This document shows positions 8,466 to 17,452 of a stretch of DNA of 64,000 nt, piece by piece. This DNA is from Curtobacterium sp. MCBD17_013 (GTDB taxonomy: Bacteria > Actinomycetota > Actinomycetes > Actinomycetales > Microbacteriaceae): NCBI RefSeq assembly GCF_003234565.1, contig NZ_QKTU01000006.1, positions 1-64,000 of the forward strand, written 5' to 3'. The notes beneath the pieces were generated by a model. The model saw nothing but the letters and a program-made list of their open reading frames with translations. It had not been told where the DNA came from and ran no database searches. A program made the translations under genes and the position numbers. Numbering within the stretch: position 1 is the stretch's first letter; the number at the start of each line of letters is the position of its first letter.

Positions 8466-11400
8466 ATGACCGACCTCGCCACCCCACGGCACGACATCGA
8501 TGGCGCCGCCGCGGATCCCCTCGTCGACGCCACGATCGTGCTCGTCCGTCGGTGGCTCGCCGAGGCCGACGGCCACCCCGTCGACGGTTCGGCTGCTCAA
8601 CTCGCGGGCGTGCTCCGCGACCCCACGGGCCTCGCGTTCACCGTCGGCTTCGTCGACGGCGTGGTCAGGCCGGAGGACCGGACCGTCGCCGCCCGGACGC
8701 TCCATCGGATCGCGCCGAACGTCCCCACGTTCCTCCCGGCCGCCATGCGTGCGCTCGTGCGCGCCGGTGGCGGGCTCGCCCCGGTCCTGCCGGACGTCGT
8801 CGTGCCGATCGCGCGCCGCGTGCTCCGGCGGATGGTCGGGCACCTGATCATCGACGCGTCCGACTCCGCGCTCGGGCCGGCCATCCGACGGGTCAAGCGC
8901 GAGGGCGTGCGCCTCAACATGAACCTGCTCGGCGAGGCGGTCCTCGGCGAGCGCGAGGCCGCGCGTCGACTCGAAGGCACCGAGCGGCTCCTCGCCCGCG
9001 ACGACGTCGACTACGTGTCGATCAAGGTGTCGTCGACCGTGCACCCGCACTCGCCCTGGGCCTTCGACGAAGCCGTCGCCGACGTCGTCGCCAAGCTCCG
9101 CCCCCTGTTCGCCCGAGCGTCCGCCGCCTCCCCTCACAAGTTCATCAACCTCGACATGGAGGAGTACAAGGACCTCGACCTGACGATCGCGGTCTTCACG
9201 ACGCTGCTCGACGATCCGGCGTTCCTCGACCTCGAGGCCGGGATCGTGCTCCAGGCGTACCTGCCGGACGCGCTCGGCGCCATGCAGCGGCTCCAGGAGT
9301 GGTCCGCGGCACGCCGCGCCCGCGGTGGCGCCGGGATCAAGGTCCGGCTCGTCAAGGGCGCGAACCTGCCCATGGAGCAGGTCGAGGCCTCGATCCACGG
9401 CTGGCCCCTGGCGACCTGGCACACCAAGCAGGACTCCGACACGAACTACAAGCGCGTGCTCGACTGGGCCCTCACGCCGTCGCGCATCGCCAACGTCCGG
9501 GTCGGGGTCGCCGGGCACAACCTGTTCGACATCGCGCACGCGTGGCTCCTCGCCGAGGAGCGCGGGGTGCAGAGCGGCATCGAGTTCGAGATGCTCCTCG
9601 GCATGGCCCAGGGGCAGGCCGAGGCCGTCAAGCGGACCGTCGGGGGTCTCCTGCTCTACACGCCGGTGGTGCACCCGGGCGAGTTCGACGTCGCGATCGC
9701 GTACCTGATCCGTCGCCTGGAAGAAGGCGCCTCGCCGGACAACTTCATGTCCGCCGTGTTCGAGCTGTCGACGTCCGAGGCGCTGTTCGAGCGCGAGGCC
9801 GACCGGTTCCGCGCGTCACTCGCTCCGCTCGCCGAGTCCGGCGGCCTCGAGGCTCCTGCTCCGCATCGGGTCGCCGACCGGTTCGCGGCAGTCCCGCGGC
9901 CGACCCTCGGGCACTTCGAGAACACGCCGGACACGGATCCGTCGGTCGCCGAGCACCGCGCGTGGGCGCGCGGCGTCATCGAGCGGATGTCCACGAGCGC
10001 GCTCGGCATCGATGCCGTCCAGGAGGCCCGGATCACCGATCCCGACACCCTCGCCGCCGCCCTGCAGCGCGTGCGCGAGGCAGGCTCGACGTGGGGATCG
10101 TGGTCCGGCGAGGACCGAGCGAGGGTCCTGCACGCCATCGGTGCGGCGCTCGAGGCGCACCGCACCGAGCTGGTCGAGGTCATGGGAGCCGAAGCCGGCA
10201 AGACGATCGACCAGGCCGACGTCGAGGTGTCCGAGGCCGTCGACTTCGCGCACTGGTACGCCGAACTCGCGCGGTCGCTCGACGCGGTCGACGGTGCCCG
10301 GTTCGTCCCCGCTGCGCTGACGCTCGTGACGCCGCCGTGGAACTTCCCCGTCGCGATCCCGGCCGGGTCGGCGCTCGCGGCGCTGGCGGCCGGATCGGGA
10401 GTCGTGCTCAAGCCCGCCGGTCCGGCCGAGCGCTGCGGCGCGGTGCTCGCCGGCGTCATCATCGACGCGCTGGCCGCCGCGGATGCGCCGGCGGACGTGC
10501 TCACGCTCATACAGGTGTCGGAGGAGGACCTCGGCCGAGACCTCGTCGCCTCCCCGCTCGTCGATCGGGTGATCCTCACGGGCGCGTACGAGACGGCGGA
10601 GCGCTTCCGGTCCTTCCGGCCCGATCTGCCGCTCCTCGCCGAGACGAGCGGCAAGAACGCGATCATCGTGACGCCGTCCGCGGACCTCGACCTCGCCGTC
10701 AAGGACGTCGTGCAGTCCGCCTTCGGGCACGCCGGGCAGAAGTGCTCCGCAGCGTCGCTCGTCGTACTGGTCGGCTCGGTCGCCCGCTCGAAGCGGTTCA
10801 AGCACCAGCTGCTCGACGCGGTGTCGTCCTTGACCGTCGGGTACCCCTGGGACCCGACGACGCAGATGGGCCCGATCATCGAGCCAGCCAGCGGCAAGTT
10901 GCTCACGGGCCTGACCGAGCTCGGCCCTGGCGAGACGTGGCAGCTCCGGCCCGAGCAGCTCGACGATCGCGGTCTGCTCTGGAGCCCCGGGGTGCGCGGT
11001 GGGGTCCGGCGCGGATCGGACTACCACCGCACGGAGTACTTCGGGCTGATCCTCGGCGTCATGACCGCGGACACCCTCGACGAGGCCATCGACATCGTGA
11101 ACGAGGTCGACTACGGGCTGACCTCGGGGTTGCACGCGCTCGACCCCGCCGAGATCGGCGCATGGCTGTCGCGGGTCGAGGCCGGGAACCTCTACGTCGA
11201 CCGGGGGATCACGGGCGCGATCGTCCGGCGGCAGCCCTTCGGCGGGTGGAAGCGATCCGCCGTCGGGCCGGGCACCAAGGCCGGGGGTGTCAACTACCTC
11301 ATCGGCCTCGGTTCGTGGGAGCCGACCGCGGCGAGCGCCGGTGATGCGGTGACGTCCGCGGCCGTGGCGCGCCTCCAGGCTGATGCCGGTGCCGGGCTGT

Positions 11401-11980
11401 CCGAGCCGGACCGTGCGCTGCTCGCGCGCGCTTTCCGGTCCGACGCGCACGCGTGGTCGACGCTGTTCGGCGCCGCCGCGGACATCTCCGGGCTCAGCGC
11501 CGAGCGGAACGTGGCCCGGTACCTGCCGTGGCCAGAACCCGTGCTCGTCCGGCTCGTCGCAGGCGCCCCCGTCGCGTCGCTCGTCCGCTGGTTGGTGCGG
11601 CGGCGGCCGCGGGGGCGGCGGTCGCCGTCTCGGTCGACCCGGAGTGCACGCTCCCCGAGGCCGTGCGGACCGCACTCCGCGCCGAGCCCCACGTGGGATC
11701 GGTGGCCGTCGAGTCCGCCGAGGCGTTCCAGGCCCGTGCTGGCCGACTCGGCGGCGGGCGGATCCGGCTCATCGACGGGGATGCCGAGGCCGTGCGTGCC
11801 CTCGCCGTCGCGACGAACGGGAGGCCCGACCTCGCCGTGTACGCCGGACCGGTCACCGAGGCGGGCCGCATCGAGCTGCTGCCGTTCCTGCGAGAGCAGT
11901 CCATCGCGATCACGGCCCACCGCTTCGGGACACCGAACCATCTCTGGAAAGCCATCGGGTCGGTCCGGATCGGCGAGTAA
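8466..11980 (+). CDS. putA: bifunctional proline dehydrogenase / glutamate semialdehyde dehydrogenase, frameshifted near 3' end
   Basis: PutA oxidises proline to glutamate in two steps. The FAD-dependent PRODH domain covers about residues 60-430, with IKVRLVKGANLPMEQ and GVAGHNLFDIAHAW. The NAD-dependent aldehyde dehydrogenase domain covers about 510-960, with catalytic Cys760 in GHAGQKCSAA and Glu726 in LLAETSGKN. ATG 8466 is chosen over upstream in-frame codons because of the GATACT element just before it. The original frame continues to 12035, but after about residue 1040 it turns into Arg/Ser-rich nonsense. The family-like ending (PECTLPEAVRTALRAEPHVG ... HLWKAIGSVRIGE) lies in the -1 frame and stops at 11980. 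Adding one base between about 11575 and 11615 restores a 1171-residue protein. Both catalytic domains precede the shift, so activity could survive. Sequencing error in the GC-rich run is equally possible. Confidence 0.85.
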
Positions 11981-12036
11981 GCCGCATTGGCGGCAGAGGG
12001 CGCCGTGTCCGGCAGCTTGGCGACGGTCGCTCTGAG

Positions 12037-13338
12037 TTAGAGGGAACTGTCAGCGGCGAGGCTTTCTCTCAACTCATCTTCGTGGATGATTTCGGTCGTC
12101 GTGATTGTTGCCATGAAGCGCACATACGACTTCATCATTGGATCGGTGAAGCTGTTCAGGTTCTGAATACGACCACCCGTTTCGCGGTCGACATCCTGCA
12201 ATACTGATCCGTATTCCGCTGTTTTGAGAGCGCGAAGGGGTCCACTGAGATCGGAGGACCGGACTTCCGTACCGAGCTCCTTTACGACTGCTGCTCGAAT
12301 ATCATCCATGGTCGCGTAATCGCCTTCCAAACCGGCGATCGCGTGGAGGATGCGTTTGCGGTAGCGCTTCGGACCGGTCGTTTCAATGGCTGCCATGTAC
12401 TTCCGGGTCATCCGGCCGTGCCGGTCCTCGACGTAGTGTTTGACCGCTGAAATGAGGTCAGCTTGAGAAACGCGTCGCCGTCCGTCGTCCATCGTCGCCT
12501 CCGCCATGTCCAGGCAAAGAGCTTGCAGGATGGAGGGTGCGCCGGATGCGGAAGAAACGGTGACGTTGACTATACTGTCGTCGATTTCAAGACCTAGCTT
12601 CGAAAATCCGTCAGTGATGAGCGAGCGGGCTTCATCCGGCCCCATTGAGGCGACTGGCGTGTCGATCACGAAGCGGTCGATGCCCGGGTCCGAGGAGACG
12701 AGGGAGAACGGCTCGGCACTTGTGCCGATTAGCACGAGGGTCGACTTTTTCGCGCTGATGCGGCTGGCTTTGATGAACGGCACGAGTTCATCCCGGAACG
12801 ACTTTGTCGACTGATGCAACTCGTCGATGATGATGGTCAGACGGTTCTCGTTGATGATTCGTAGCATCGCTTCGTCAGTTGGCGCGCTTACGACAAGCTT
12901 CCTCACGGCCTCTCGACCGCGCTTCGCCGTCAGGTTTGCGGTCAGCTTTGATCGTTCGAAGCTCAGCCCGGAGTCAACGGAGGAAGAAGTCGTGACTTCT
13001 GTCTCCACCCTGTACTGAAGGTGCTCCAGGATCGTCGCAAACACCTTGGGCATAGTAAGACCGTTGGTACTCGCGAAATACACGAGCCGGCCTCGCCGAG
13101 GCTTCCCCCTGAATGTCCGCTCGAACCAGTTAGCGGATTCTTCGTGGCGGAAGTAGCGTCGGACTAGCGTACTCTTGCCGACGCCGTAATCGCCGTAAAC
13201 GACAGGGCACCAGTTTCGCTCGACACCTCGGGTCAGCAGTTCCTCACTCGCCCGACGCGAGACGTAGACGTTACTTCGTTCGAGTGGTAGCTCGCCTGGG
13301 GTGAACACTTGCGATGCACGGCGCTTTCCGAAGAACAT
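12037..13338 (-). CDS. AAA ATPase with winged-helix-like C-terminus, island gene
   Basis: 433 residues, ATG at 13338. The P-loop is VYGDYGVGKST (residues 48-58) and Walker B is LTIIIDELHQ (about 167-176), followed by a sensor-1 segment STLVLIGTSAEP. The N-terminal layout (a region choosing an ATP-binding core, then ASGAPSILQALCLDMAE) resembles ORC1/Cdc6-type and TniB-type AAA ATPases, and the C-terminal 120 residues look helical and winged-helix-like. Its GC content is clearly below that of its neighbours, so it was probably acquired horizontally. It is convergent with putA. No TniQ or transposase gene lies beside it, so a transposition role is not supported. A stand-alone defence or regulatory ATPase is an alternative. 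Exact function is unknown. Confidence 0.65.
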   Translation of the reverse strand: MFFGKRRASQVFTPGELPLERSNVYVSRRASEELLTRGVERNWCPVVYGDYGVGKSTLVRRYFRHEESANWFERTFRGKPRRGRLVYFASTNGLTMPKVFATILEHLQYRVETEVTTSSSVDSGLSFERSKLTANLTAKRGREAVRKLVVSAPTDEAMLRIINENRLTIIIDELHQSTKSFRDELVPFIKASRISAKKSTLVLIGTSAEPFSLVSSDPGIDRFVIDTPVASMGPDEARSLITDGFSKLGLEIDDSIVNVTVSSASGAPSILQALCLDMAEATMDDGRRRVSQADLISAVKHYVEDRHGRMTRKYMAAIETTGPKRYRKRILHAIAGLEGDYATMDDIRAAVVKELGTEVRSSDLSGPLRALKTAEYGSVLQDVDRETGGRIQNLNSFTDPMMKSYVRFMATITTTEIIHEDELRESLAADSSL

Positions 13339-13422
13339 GAGTGAATCCTAGGTCCCGCGAGTGCAACGGGGGGTCACTTGCCAGGGTTTCCACGTGCGTC
13401 AGGCCCTGACTGAACGACGAGA

Positions 13423-13456
13423 AGCCCCCGCCGCTGCCGGGGCAGTGACGGGGGCT
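13423..13456 (-). terminator. hairpin terminator downstream of the 13489 gene
   Basis: AGCCCCCG at 13423-13430 pairs with CGGGGGCT at 13449-13456 around an inner GC-rich loop. It falls between the small minus-strand gene ending at 13489 and the ATPase gene starting at 13338, so the ATPase may have its own promoter. Confidence 0.5.
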
Positions 13457-13488
13457 GTGCGTTGTGGTCGCGGCCGAGGCCGCTCATC

Positions 13489-13797
13489 TCACTCCCAGTC
13501 GCTCTGTCGGCGGCGCTCGCGAAGACGTTTCTTTATTCGGAAGGCGTCGTGCTCGTCGCCGACGATGACCGATGTGTAGCCCGCGGTGTATAGCGGGCAA
13601 TCGACCGGTTTCACCGTGTGACTAAGGAGCGTCACCTCGGAGCCGATTGGGTAGAGCGCCGCGACCTCACCGATGAGGCCGATGAGCGTCTGGCCCGGAT
13701 GCAGATTCCGGTAGACGTTGAGGCTAAGTGCCAGCCGTGGCGTCGGGTCAGGCGCGGTGCGCAGGCGGATGAGCAGGCGCTTGCGCGGTGGCTTCAT
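13489..13797 (-). CDS. hypothetical basic protein of the 12-17 kb island
   Basis: 102 residues from ATG at 13797. Upstream in-frame sequence is Arg/His-rich noise, so this Met is the natural start although no strong ribosome site is visible. The chain is basic at both ends (MKPPRKRLLIRLRT and IKKRLRERRRQSDWE) with a hydrophobic centre, TLIGLIGEVAALYPIGSEV, and a VDCPLYTAGYTSVIVGDEHD segment. I do not recognise a family. It may be co-transcribed with the small genes upstream (14096 and 14312). Confidence 0.5.
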   Translation of the reverse strand: MKPPRKRLLIRLRTAPDPTPRLALSLNVYRNLHPGQTLIGLIGEVAALYPIGSEVTLLSHTVKPVDCPLYTAGYTSVIVGDEHDAFRIKKRLRERRRQSDWE

Positions 13798-13874
13798 GCG
13801 GCGGCGTCGAGACGCGAGGCCCAGAGCGTCGCGAAGAGGTCCGCGCCGGTCGCTGTTGCGACGGCCTGGGCTAC

Positions 13875-14096
13875 CTAGCGAGGCCAGGCATCGAGGCGGA
13901 CGGCGATGAGTGCAATGGCATCGGCAGGCAGAGCGGCGGTACCGGTGCCGTCGTCCTCCCAAAGGTCGTCGAGGTTGAGGCAGTCCGTGATGACAGCTTC
14001 GGTTGTGTCGAAGGCGGCGGCGACGTAGGCGGTGCTGAGCAGCGTGAAAGTCCTAACTCGTGGCGATGGCACGAGAGTCGGACCGGCATGGAACAT
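13875..14096 (-). CDS. hypothetical small acidic protein
   Basis: 73 residues from ATG at 14096. The sequence is balanced and protein-like: TFTLLSTAYVAAAFDTTEAV, then an acidic LDDLWEDDG stretch and PADAIALIAVRLDAWPR. No clear ribosome site precedes it and an alternative frame overlaps, so it is moderately supported. It lies 77 bases before the 13797 gene on the same strand. Unknown function. Confidence 0.4.
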   Translation of the reverse strand: MFHAGPTLVPSPRVRTFTLLSTAYVAAAFDTTEAVITDCLNLDDLWEDDGTGTAALPADAIALIAVRLDAWPR

Positions 14097-14126
14097 GGCG
14101 CAACGGAACGGGCTAGTCCTAGTCGG

Positions 14127-14312
14127 CTAGTACGCGAAGCCGCGACTGGGCACGTGCCGGTCCCAGTCCCGCGCGGCCGATGGGTGTGTGCCGTACTGCT
14201 GCGCACGCCTCAACGACGGGAGGTCGCCGCCGCGGGCCTGCGCTTTCCCCACGGCGCGAGGGGTATGCATGGCGACGGCGTGTGCTCGGGCGGGGGTGAT
14301 TTTGTATTGCAT
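14127..14312 (-). CDS. hypothetical small basic protein
   Basis: 61 residues. ATG at 14312 is preceded on the coding strand by TGGAGG at a 6-base spacing, the best ribosome site in this stretch, which supports a real gene. The product starts MQYKITPARAHAVAMHTP and ends RHVPSRGFAY; it is basic and Ala/Arg-rich with no recognised domain. It would head a short minus-strand string with the 14096 and 13797 genes. Function unknown. Confidence 0.45.
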   Translation of the reverse strand: MQYKITPARAHAVAMHTPRAVGKAQARGGDLPSLRRAQQYGTHPSAARDWDRHVPSRGFAY

Positions 14313-14704
14313 CGAATGCCTCCAGGCGTGCGACGGGACAGGTAGAAGTTGTAAACGGGCGTGGCGAGACACGACGATGCCGGACAGCATGCCGACGCCC
14401 CTTGCGACATAAGGACGCCACGGTGGCCGGAGCGACTGCGCCACGAGCGGAGCGAGAACCTTGACGATCGGCACCACGCTCCAGTCGAGCTACGGAGGCA
14501 GCCAGTCAGGCTTCAAAGCTGGATACGCGGGTTCGAAACCGCCGTCCACTCACTTGTAGCTCCTGTGAAGTAGGTCCGTCTATGCGACGGGCGCTCGGGA
14601 CCTACCCCTCCGGAACCCATCTTCGGTGGACGCCCCTGCACAGGCGAGCCCTACCCATCGCGCGGTCGACCAGAGGTAGGTTTATCTTCGAACTAGGGGC
14701 GCGG
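14313..14704. other. intergenic region between divergent island genes
   Basis: No confident gene. It must hold the promoters for the minus-strand small genes and for the plus-strand TcmP gene. A GCGG-GTTCGAAA-CCGC hairpin at about 14528-14543 recalls a tRNA T-arm, but no acceptor partner exists upstream, so it is not a tRNA. Confidence 0.4.
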
Positions 14705-15913
14705 ATGGTCAGCAATGCAACGTTCTTCAGCGAAGACAAGAAGGCCGCAGCGGTGCTCAAGCATGGCGTGCTGCGTCGCCACCTCGCGATCTTCGCGGGT
14801 GCGCTGTCCACGACCGCGCCCGATCGCCGCGTCGGCTTCCTCGACGGCTATGCTGGAGAAGGCGAGTATTTCAATCCGACCACTGGGCGCACGGCGGAGG
14901 GATCCCCGCGAATCGCGCTGAACATCGCCCAGGATCTGCTGGCGCGGGGCTCGATTCTTGACTGCGTTTTCGTCGAGAAGGACAAGAGCGCGTTCGCGGC
15001 GCTCGAGAGCGTCGTCTCGAGCTACTCGTCCGCCAACGCGGTGGCTTACCAAGGCGACATCGGCGTACACCTCGGGCCAGCGCTCGCCAGGTTCGCGAAC
15101 GTTCCCGCCTTAGTCTTCCTCGATCCGTTCGGCAGCGCACTCGACCACGAGACGACTGTCAACGCGATCCTCAAGCGTGACGGCAACCAGCCCACCGAAC
15201 TTCTGCTCAACTTCTCGCTCCAAGCGCTCCGCCGCATGGGTGCACGAATCTGGGAGGAAGACGGAGCTTCCGGAAGGCGCGCCACCCTCGATCGCGTGGA
15301 TGCGTGGCTCGGTGGCCAGTGGTGGCGCCAACACTTCCTTGCTCCCGAAGTCGGCGCTCTGCCGAAGCCCGAGCGGGCTAACGCCGCTGCTGAGCAGGTC
15401 GCGAGGGCCCACCGCCAGATGATCGCTAAAGCGACGGGGTGCATCTCCTATGCCGTTCCGATCCGAAGGAACGCGAATGACAAGGCGCTGTTCATCCTCA
15501 CCTTGTTCTGCCCTCGTCGACTCGCGCTCGCCAAGTTCAACGAGTGCGTCAGCCTCGCGCTGAAAGACTGGCGGGCGTTCCTGCACGACCTTGACTTGGC
15601 GGAGGCCGAACGGCAGGACGCGGAGGACCCGCAGCTGTATCCGCGTGTCGCAGAGCTTCAAGCGGTCTTCGCTGCCAGCGAGGAGGGCATCGATCGCGCC
15701 GCTATAGACGCAATTAAGGCGTCGATCGTCTCCTCGCTCGCGATTAGGAGCTCGTTCTCGATGCGCAACGACTTCGCGCTCGTGATGGGCGACGCACTTG
15801 GCGTCGGGCGCACAACTCACGTCCGCGCGGCGTGGAAGGAACTAGCCAAGGAGGGACAGATAGTTGACTGTCCGAAGGGCGACCTTGAGAAGCAACTGAT
15901 CCGGCGACCGTGA
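14705..15913 (+). CDS. tcmP: three-Cys-motif partner protein TcmP
   Basis: 402 residues from ATG 14705; codons before it read as Arg-rich noise. The N-terminal 210 residues look like a methyltransferase-type fold: RRVGFLDGYAGEGEY (residues 41-55) is a motif I equivalent, VFVEKDKSAFAALE an acidic motif II, and ALVFLDPFGS a motif IV-like LDPFG. TcmP is defined by its position beside the three-Cys-motif (Gp37/Gp68, DUF5131) gene, exactly as here: the partner begins 9 bases after this stop. The molecular role is not established. A nucleic-acid modifying activity is inferred from the fold. The pair recurs in phages and genomic islands. GC content is lower than the host core, consistent with import. 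Confidence 0.8.
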   Translation: MVSNATFFSEDKKAAAVLKHGVLRRHLAIFAGALSTTAPDRRVGFLDGYAGEGEYFNPTTGRTAEGSPRIALNIAQDLLARGSILDCVFVEKDKSAFAALESVVSSYSSANAVAYQGDIGVHLGPALARFANVPALVFLDPFGSALDHETTVNAILKRDGNQPTELLLNFSLQALRRMGARIWEEDGASGRRATLDRVDAWLGGQWWRQHFLAPEVGALPKPERANAAAEQVARAHRQMIAKATGCISYAVPIRRNANDKALFILTLFCPRRLALAKFNECVSLALKDWRAFLHDLDLAEAERQDAEDPQLYPRVAELQAVFAASEEGIDRAAIDAIKASIVSSLAIRSSFSMRNDFALVMGDALGVGRTTHVRAAWKELAKEGQIVDCPKGDLEKQLIRRP

Positions 15914-15922
15914 GGAGACACC

Positions 15923-16681
15923 ATGTCGAAGACAACGATCGAGTGGACTGAGGTCACATGGAACCCGGTCACGGGTTGCGACAGGACGTCGGCGGGTTGC
16001 GACAACTGCTACGCGCTCGCCCTGTCGAAACGGCTCAAAGCGATGGGGGCTCAGAAGTACCAGAACGACGGCGATCCGCGAACGTCGGGGCCAGGATTCG
16101 GCATCACGACTCACCCTGCCTCGTTAAAGCAGCCCTACGGGTGGCGGAAGCCCGTCACCGTGTTCGTCAATTCCATGAGCGATCTGTTCCACGCCAAAGT
16201 GCCAGCGGGCTTCGTTCAGGACGTGTTCGATGTGATGGCTGACACCCCTCAGCACACATACCAGGTGCTGACCAAGAGGTCGCTGCGGTTGCGACGCATG
16301 GCCGACAAGCTCAACTGGCCAGCAAACGTATGGATGGGTGTCTCCGTTGAAGAGCCGAAGGTATTGAACCGCATCGACCACCTTCGGGACGTGCCAGCTG
16401 CTGTCAGATTCCTGTCCTGCGAACCACTGATCGCACCCCTGCCCGCCATGGACCTGAACGGGATGGATTGGGTCATCGCAGGTGGGGAGTCGGGCCCTAG
16501 TCACCGCCCGATCGAGTCCGCTTGGGTGGAAGACATCCGCGACCAGTGCGTCGCGACGAACGTTCCTTTTTTCTTCAAGCAGTGGGGCGGACGGACGCCC
16601 AAGCAGCACGGGCGCGAGTTGGAAGGCCGCACCTGGAGCGAGATGCCCACTGCGACCGTCAGGCAAGCGCGGCCCGCCTGA
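15923..16681 (+). CDS. phage Gp37/Gp68 family (DUF5131) three-Cys-motif protein
   Basis: 252 residues from ATG 15923, with GAGG a few bases upstream. The N-terminus carries the family signature WNPVTGCDRTSAGCDNCYA with Cys19, Cys26 and Cys29 (CX6CX2C), reminiscent of a radical-SAM/iron-sulphur site. Further conserved segments are VFVNSMSDLFHAKVP, QVLTKRS, VWMGVSVE and VIAGGESGPSHRP. These are shared with phage Gp37/Gp68 proteins and recall spore-photoproduct-lyase-like radical enzymes. Chemistry is unproven; an Fe-S dependent nucleic-acid reaction with TcmP is my inference. It is the last gene of the island. Confidence 0.85.
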   Translation: MSKTTIEWTEVTWNPVTGCDRTSAGCDNCYALALSKRLKAMGAQKYQNDGDPRTSGPGFGITTHPASLKQPYGWRKPVTVFVNSMSDLFHAKVPAGFVQDVFDVMADTPQHTYQVLTKRSLRLRRMADKLNWPANVWMGVSVEEPKVLNRIDHLRDVPAAVRFLSCEPLIAPLPAMDLNGMDWVIAGGESGPSHRPIESAWVEDIRDQCVATNVPFFFKQWGGRTPKQHGRELEGRTWSEMPTATVRQARPA

Positions 16682-17032
16682 GTTCTCTCAGCCCTTGGGC
16701 AACCAGCACCTCGAAGAGGGCGATCGGATCGTCGTAGTCGGTCGGGCATAGGTGTCTACCGTTTACCGTCCGACTTACGGATGGAGTGCCTTCAGTCCGT
16801 TCGCCGGAGTGCGGTCGGGGCTTGTGTCGGGTGGGGTTAGCTGTGGGTGAGTGCCGCGCGTAGGTGTTCGTCGGCGCTCGGCTCACGCGCCATGAGGGCG
16901 ATTTCTTACTAGCGATGGCAAGGTACGCCGAACCACCTGTCGGACGGGCTCATCTGACACGCCGTCGCTGGCTCCCCGCGCCCGAGCGGAGAAGCCGTGC
17001 ACGAGAGGATGGCCGCAGAAGGAGTGTGTGCG
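16682..17032. other. gap at right edge of the 12-17 kb island
   Basis: About 350 bases without a confident gene. A minus-strand frame at 16659-16886 ends in a protein-like stretch (PTDYDDPIALFEVLVAQG) but overlaps the Gp37 gene tail and has no ribosome site. GC content and codon style change here from island to core, so the junction is probably in this gap. No direct repeat or integrase was found. Confidence 0.35.
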
Positions 17033-17449
17033 ATGGAGATCCGTTCGTTCGAGGACACCGACACCGAGGCCGTGGTGGCGCTCTGGAGTGCGGCCGGGCT
17101 GACCCGCCCGTGGAACGACCCGCACGAGGACGTCCGCCGCAAGCAGACCGTGCAGCCCGAGATGTTCTTCGTCGCCGAGGACGCCGGGCGGATCGTCGGC
17201 GCGGTGATGGCCGGGTACGACGGGCACCGCGGCTGGATCAACTACCTGGCGGTCGGAGGCGACCAGCGCGGCACGGGACTCGGTCGCGCGCTCGTCGAAC
17301 GCGCGGAGGGGGCGCTCCTGGCGCTCGGGTGCCCCAAGGTGCAGCTCCAGGTCCGGCCCGACAACACCGGGGTCGTCGACTTCTACGAGCACCTCGGCTA
17401 CGCCCCGTACGAGGCCGTCAGCATGGGGAAGCGCCTGATCGAGGACTGA
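17033..17449 (+). CDS. GNAT family N-acetyltransferase (YpeA-like)
   Basis: 138 residues from ATG 17033, preceded by GAAGGAG at about 17018. The order of motifs matches single-domain GNAT enzymes: MEIRSFEDTD strand 1, VGAVMAGYDGHRGWINYLAV, the acetyl-CoA pyrophosphate loop GDQRGTGLGRAL, and VQLQVRPDNTGVVDFYEHLGY. It is closest in pattern to YpeA. The substrate is not predictable. An EamA exporter gene begins 3 bases after the stop, so the two are likely co-transcribed. Confidence 0.85.
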   Translation: MEIRSFEDTDTEAVVALWSAAGLTRPWNDPHEDVRRKQTVQPEMFFVAEDAGRIVGAVMAGYDGHRGWINYLAVGGDQRGTGLGRALVERAEGALLALGCPKVQLQVRPDNTGVVDFYEHLGYAPYEAVSMGKRLIED

Positions 17450-17452
17450 GTC

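Noticed and set aside
8552-11344. 930-codon plus-strand frame inside putA
   Set aside because: Out-of-frame shadow of putA; almost entirely Arg/Ala/Gly and no motif.
11560-11640. Programmed -1 frameshifting in putA
   Set aside because: No slippery heptamer or stimulatory structure is evident and putA is not known to use frameshifting; mutation or sequencing error is simpler.
12037-13338. TniB-type transposition ATPase (Tn7-like element)
   Set aside because: No TniA/TniQ genes, no element ends and no transposon-like boundaries were found nearby.
14510-14560. tRNA-like T-arm (GGTTCGAAACC)
   Set aside because: No matching acceptor stem, D-arm or anticodon arm could be built around it.
16659-16886. 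75-codon minus-strand frame after the Gp37-like gene
   Set aside because: The C-terminal half looks protein-like, but it overlaps the Gp37 gene tail, has no start context, and may be a chance frame or a remnant.
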